Assembly (NCBI GenBank): GCA_964532085.1
Contig: CAZHHH010000132.1
Span: forward strand, 1 to 6,805
Direction: 5' to 3'
DNA length: 6,805 nucleotides
Origin: CAZHHH01 sp964532085
GTDB taxonomy: Bacteria; Bacteroidota; Bacteroidia; Bacteroidales; Marinilabiliaceae
The position numbers were made by a program, and so were the translations under genes. Within the stretch, counting starts at the first letter, position 1, and every line of letters begins with the position of its first letter. Below are positions 5,263 to 6,805 of the stretch, one piece after another. The notes beneath the pieces are model-generated. The model worked only from the letters and a program-made list of their open reading frames with translations. It was not told where the DNA came from and made no database searches.

Positions 5263-6423
5263 ATGCAAACAAACCACCAACAACTCATCGAACAAGCAAT
5301 TATCGAAATCAGGCACAAAAAAGAGCGTCTGCCATCGCGTAATGCAAAAGATGATTTGATTAGAAATTATGAAGATTTTGTGCGTGAGCAAGATTTACTA
5401 AAAAATCATTATAATTTCAAGCAGTCGGTTTTTAATTCGTTAGTTAGTCTTGCTGATGAATTGTGGAGTGGTTCAAAACGTTTTAACCGTTATGACTTGC
5501 TAACTACAATGAAGCAGTATTTAGCACGTGGAAATCATAAATTAGACACCTCATCAAAGGAAAAACTGTTTGAGTTGTTTAAGAAAATATTTGCAGACGG
5601 AAAAGTCAGCAAATCATTAGCTGAAATATGCTTTTTGATGTTGCAAGATTTTTCGCTTTCAGCCGAATTTGAGACTTGGCTTTGTCAACTTACAGATTAT
5701 TATAATTCTCCATCTTTACTGCGCCGTATTTTAAACTATCCTACTGCATCAAAACCAATTACACAATGGGTTACTGACAATTTCAGAAGCGATGCAATAC
5801 GTAAAAATCGTTACAAAGCAATCTCTTGGTTAATCAACGAAAATCCTGACTACATAATTGACAATCAAACCTTAATTGACGATTTTGAGTTTTTAAACAC
5901 TCTGGATGCAAACAACATTCAAGACTTTTTTTATGATAAGGAGAGAATTATCACATTTTATGATGAGCGTTCATTTGCAAAACGTACTTACGAAGAAGAT
6001 GTTGCATTCTCTTTAATTTCCCGCCCCTACTGTTCTGTTGTTTGGCGCGAAGCTACAGCGTATGACACGCCAGACTTTACACCGTTACGAACATTTTTCG
6101 CAGATAATTTTATCCATATAAAAAATCAAACTATGCTTTGGGCAATTGCTGTCTCAATATTACCCACAAACACAAAAGTTAGACTTTTCAAACAACACTA
6201 CTCCCCTGCCTGTTTTTGGACATTATTGAATATTGCCAAACGATATAAAATAGTCTCAATTCTCCAATGGATGAAAAAACAGCCTTTTGAAGAGGGCATA
6301 TTTTGTGAAATAGAGCTTGATAAAATCACAAATCCAGAACAAAAATTACAGAAACTGATGGATAAAAACAGCCATTTAAAGGAGTTTGTAGAAAGATTGG
6401 ATTTGGATGTTGTACGATTTTAA
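5263..6423 (+). CDS. Hypothetical 386-residue, mainly helical protein
   Basis: I do not recognise this protein. It appears soluble and mostly alpha-helical. The N-terminus is charged (QAIIEIRHKKERLPSR, residues 12-27), followed by long amphipathic segments and a middle rich in aromatic residues (for example ITQWVTDNFRSDAIRKNRYK). The C-terminal stretch MKKQPFEEGIFCEIELDKI and the Lys/Glu-rich tail end in DLDVVRF. There is no signal peptide, no clear membrane span and no nucleotide-binding or nuclease motif. Helical repeats of an armadillo or HEAT kind are possible but not demonstrated. The ATG is the first start codon after the stop of the preceding nuclease gene, in the same frame; the 15 codons between them are open and cover the 9-bp repeat. 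Its codons are visibly richer in G and C than those of genes 127-5217, so it may belong to a different block. Confidence 0.8.
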   Translation: MQTNHQQLIEQAIIEIRHKKERLPSRNAKDDLIRNYEDFVREQDLLKNHYNFKQSVFNSLVSLADELWSGSKRFNRYDLLTTMKQYLARGNHKLDTSSKEKLFELFKKIFADGKVSKSLAEICFLMLQDFSLSAEFETWLCQLTDYYNSPSLLRRILNYPTASKPITQWVTDNFRSDAIRKNRYKAISWLINENPDYIIDNQTLIDDFEFLNTLDANNIQDFFYDKERIITFYDERSFAKRTYEEDVAFSLISRPYCSVVWREATAYDTPDFTPLRTFFADNFIHIKNQTMLWAIAVSILPTNTKVRLFKQHYSPACFWTLLNIAKRYKIVSILQWMKKQPFEEGIFCEIELDKITNPEQKLQKLMDKNSHLKEFVERLDLDVVRF

Positions 6424-6522
6424 AAACGCAGGACCGTGCACCTCTACATTTTTTATTGAATTATTGCTCTTTCATCTGAAATAATGTAAATTAGATTTTT
6501 TGAAAAAGATACTTTAACATTA

Positions 6523-6805
6523 ATGATAGAGACTTTTAAAATATTCCACGTAGATGTTGATAAAGCTGAGGAGATTAGACAATCATCTATTGATGTTCAT
6601 AGCCACGATTATGAGGAGCTTATTATTGGCACTGAGGGGCAGATTGAGCATTTTATAGATTTTAAAACAACTATATTTGATGCTCCTTTTATAAGCTTTG
6701 TAACCAAAGGCAAGATGCATCGTGTTTTACCCATCGTTAAAGACGGGAAATGCAATATGTGGGCAATTCGTTTTAAAAGTGAGTTTATTGCCGAAACAAC
6801 TTTTC
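6523..6805 (+). CDS. AraC-family transcriptional regulator, N-terminal part (cut by window end)
   Basis: Ninety-four codons are visible before the window ends. The sequence reads as the cupin-like sensor domain of AraC-type regulators. DVHSHDYEELIIGTEGQIEH gives the typical HxHxxxEL-like start with paired His, then come beta strands with APFISFVTKGKMHRVLP (the usual 'P-x-x-H' strand region) and WAIRFKSEFI. The C-terminal helix-turn-helix DNA-binding domain would lie beyond the edge and is not seen, so the family call rests on the sensor domain alone. The ATG is the first after an in-frame TAA at 6487. It lies 99 bp from the previous stop, so it is probably transcribed separately. The target genes and ligand are unknown; such regulators often control a neighbouring gene, which here would be outside the window or the 5263 gene. 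Confidence 0.8.
   Translation, partial: MIETFKIFHVDVDKAEEIRQSSIDVHSHDYEELIIGTEGQIEHFIDFKTTIFDAPFISFVTKGKMHRVLPIVKDGKCNMWAIRFKSEFIAETTF

Noticed and set aside
5188..5391. 67-codon open frame on the minus strand
   Set aside because: It overlaps the ends of two well-supported + strand genes and its KGAEGAK stretch comes from the 9-bp repeat; this is a typical spurious ORF.
6424..6522. Hairpin or promoter in the gap before the AraC-type gene (GTGCAC palindrome, T-rich runs)
   Set aside because: The palindrome is only 6 bp and no TAnnTTTG box matches exactly; this is too weak to list.

Overview
The window looks like the chromosome of a Bacteroidota (Bacteroidetes) member. It is AT-rich, spacing is short to moderate, most start codons lack a Shine-Dalgarno sequence, two TAnnTTTG-type -7 boxes are visible, and the protein families fit that phylum. 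All supported genes read on the + strand. I cannot name the genus.

Layout. Bases 1-81 are the tail of an unrecognised gene. Then come a 106-residue three-helix membrane protein (127-447) and a PD-(D/E)XK nuclease-superfamily protein (499-1680). These are followed by a 93-residue repetitive protein that I recognise as the 7(1) septoil-knot family (formerly DUF6150; 1765-2046) and a 582-residue solenoid of 26 tandem leucine-rich-like repeats (2169-3917). A second, divergent PD-(D/E)XK protein of the same family lies at 4018-5217. A three-unit GC-rich 9-bp repeat at 5221-5247 precedes an unrecognised 386-residue protein (5263-6423). The window ends inside an AraC-type regulator whose N-terminal sensor domain is visible (6523-6805).

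How it fits together. Genes 127 to 5217 look like an accessory stretch: very AT-rich, each gene separated by about 50-120 bp, with at least two candidate promoters inside. That argues against one tight operon and for a collection of independently acquired cassettes. Two PD-(D/E)XK nucleases so close together are compatible with a defence or otherwise variable locus, but nothing in the sequence proves a shared system. From about 5219 the base composition shifts to higher GC, which may mark the edge of the accessory stretch.

Most unusual items. The repeat protein has a 19-residue unit, shorter than canonical leucine-rich repeats, with an almost strict Lys/Glu alternation from repeat to repeat. 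The predicted knotted protein shows six internal repeats. A perfect 11-bp inverted repeat overlaps the candidate promoter of the repeat protein.
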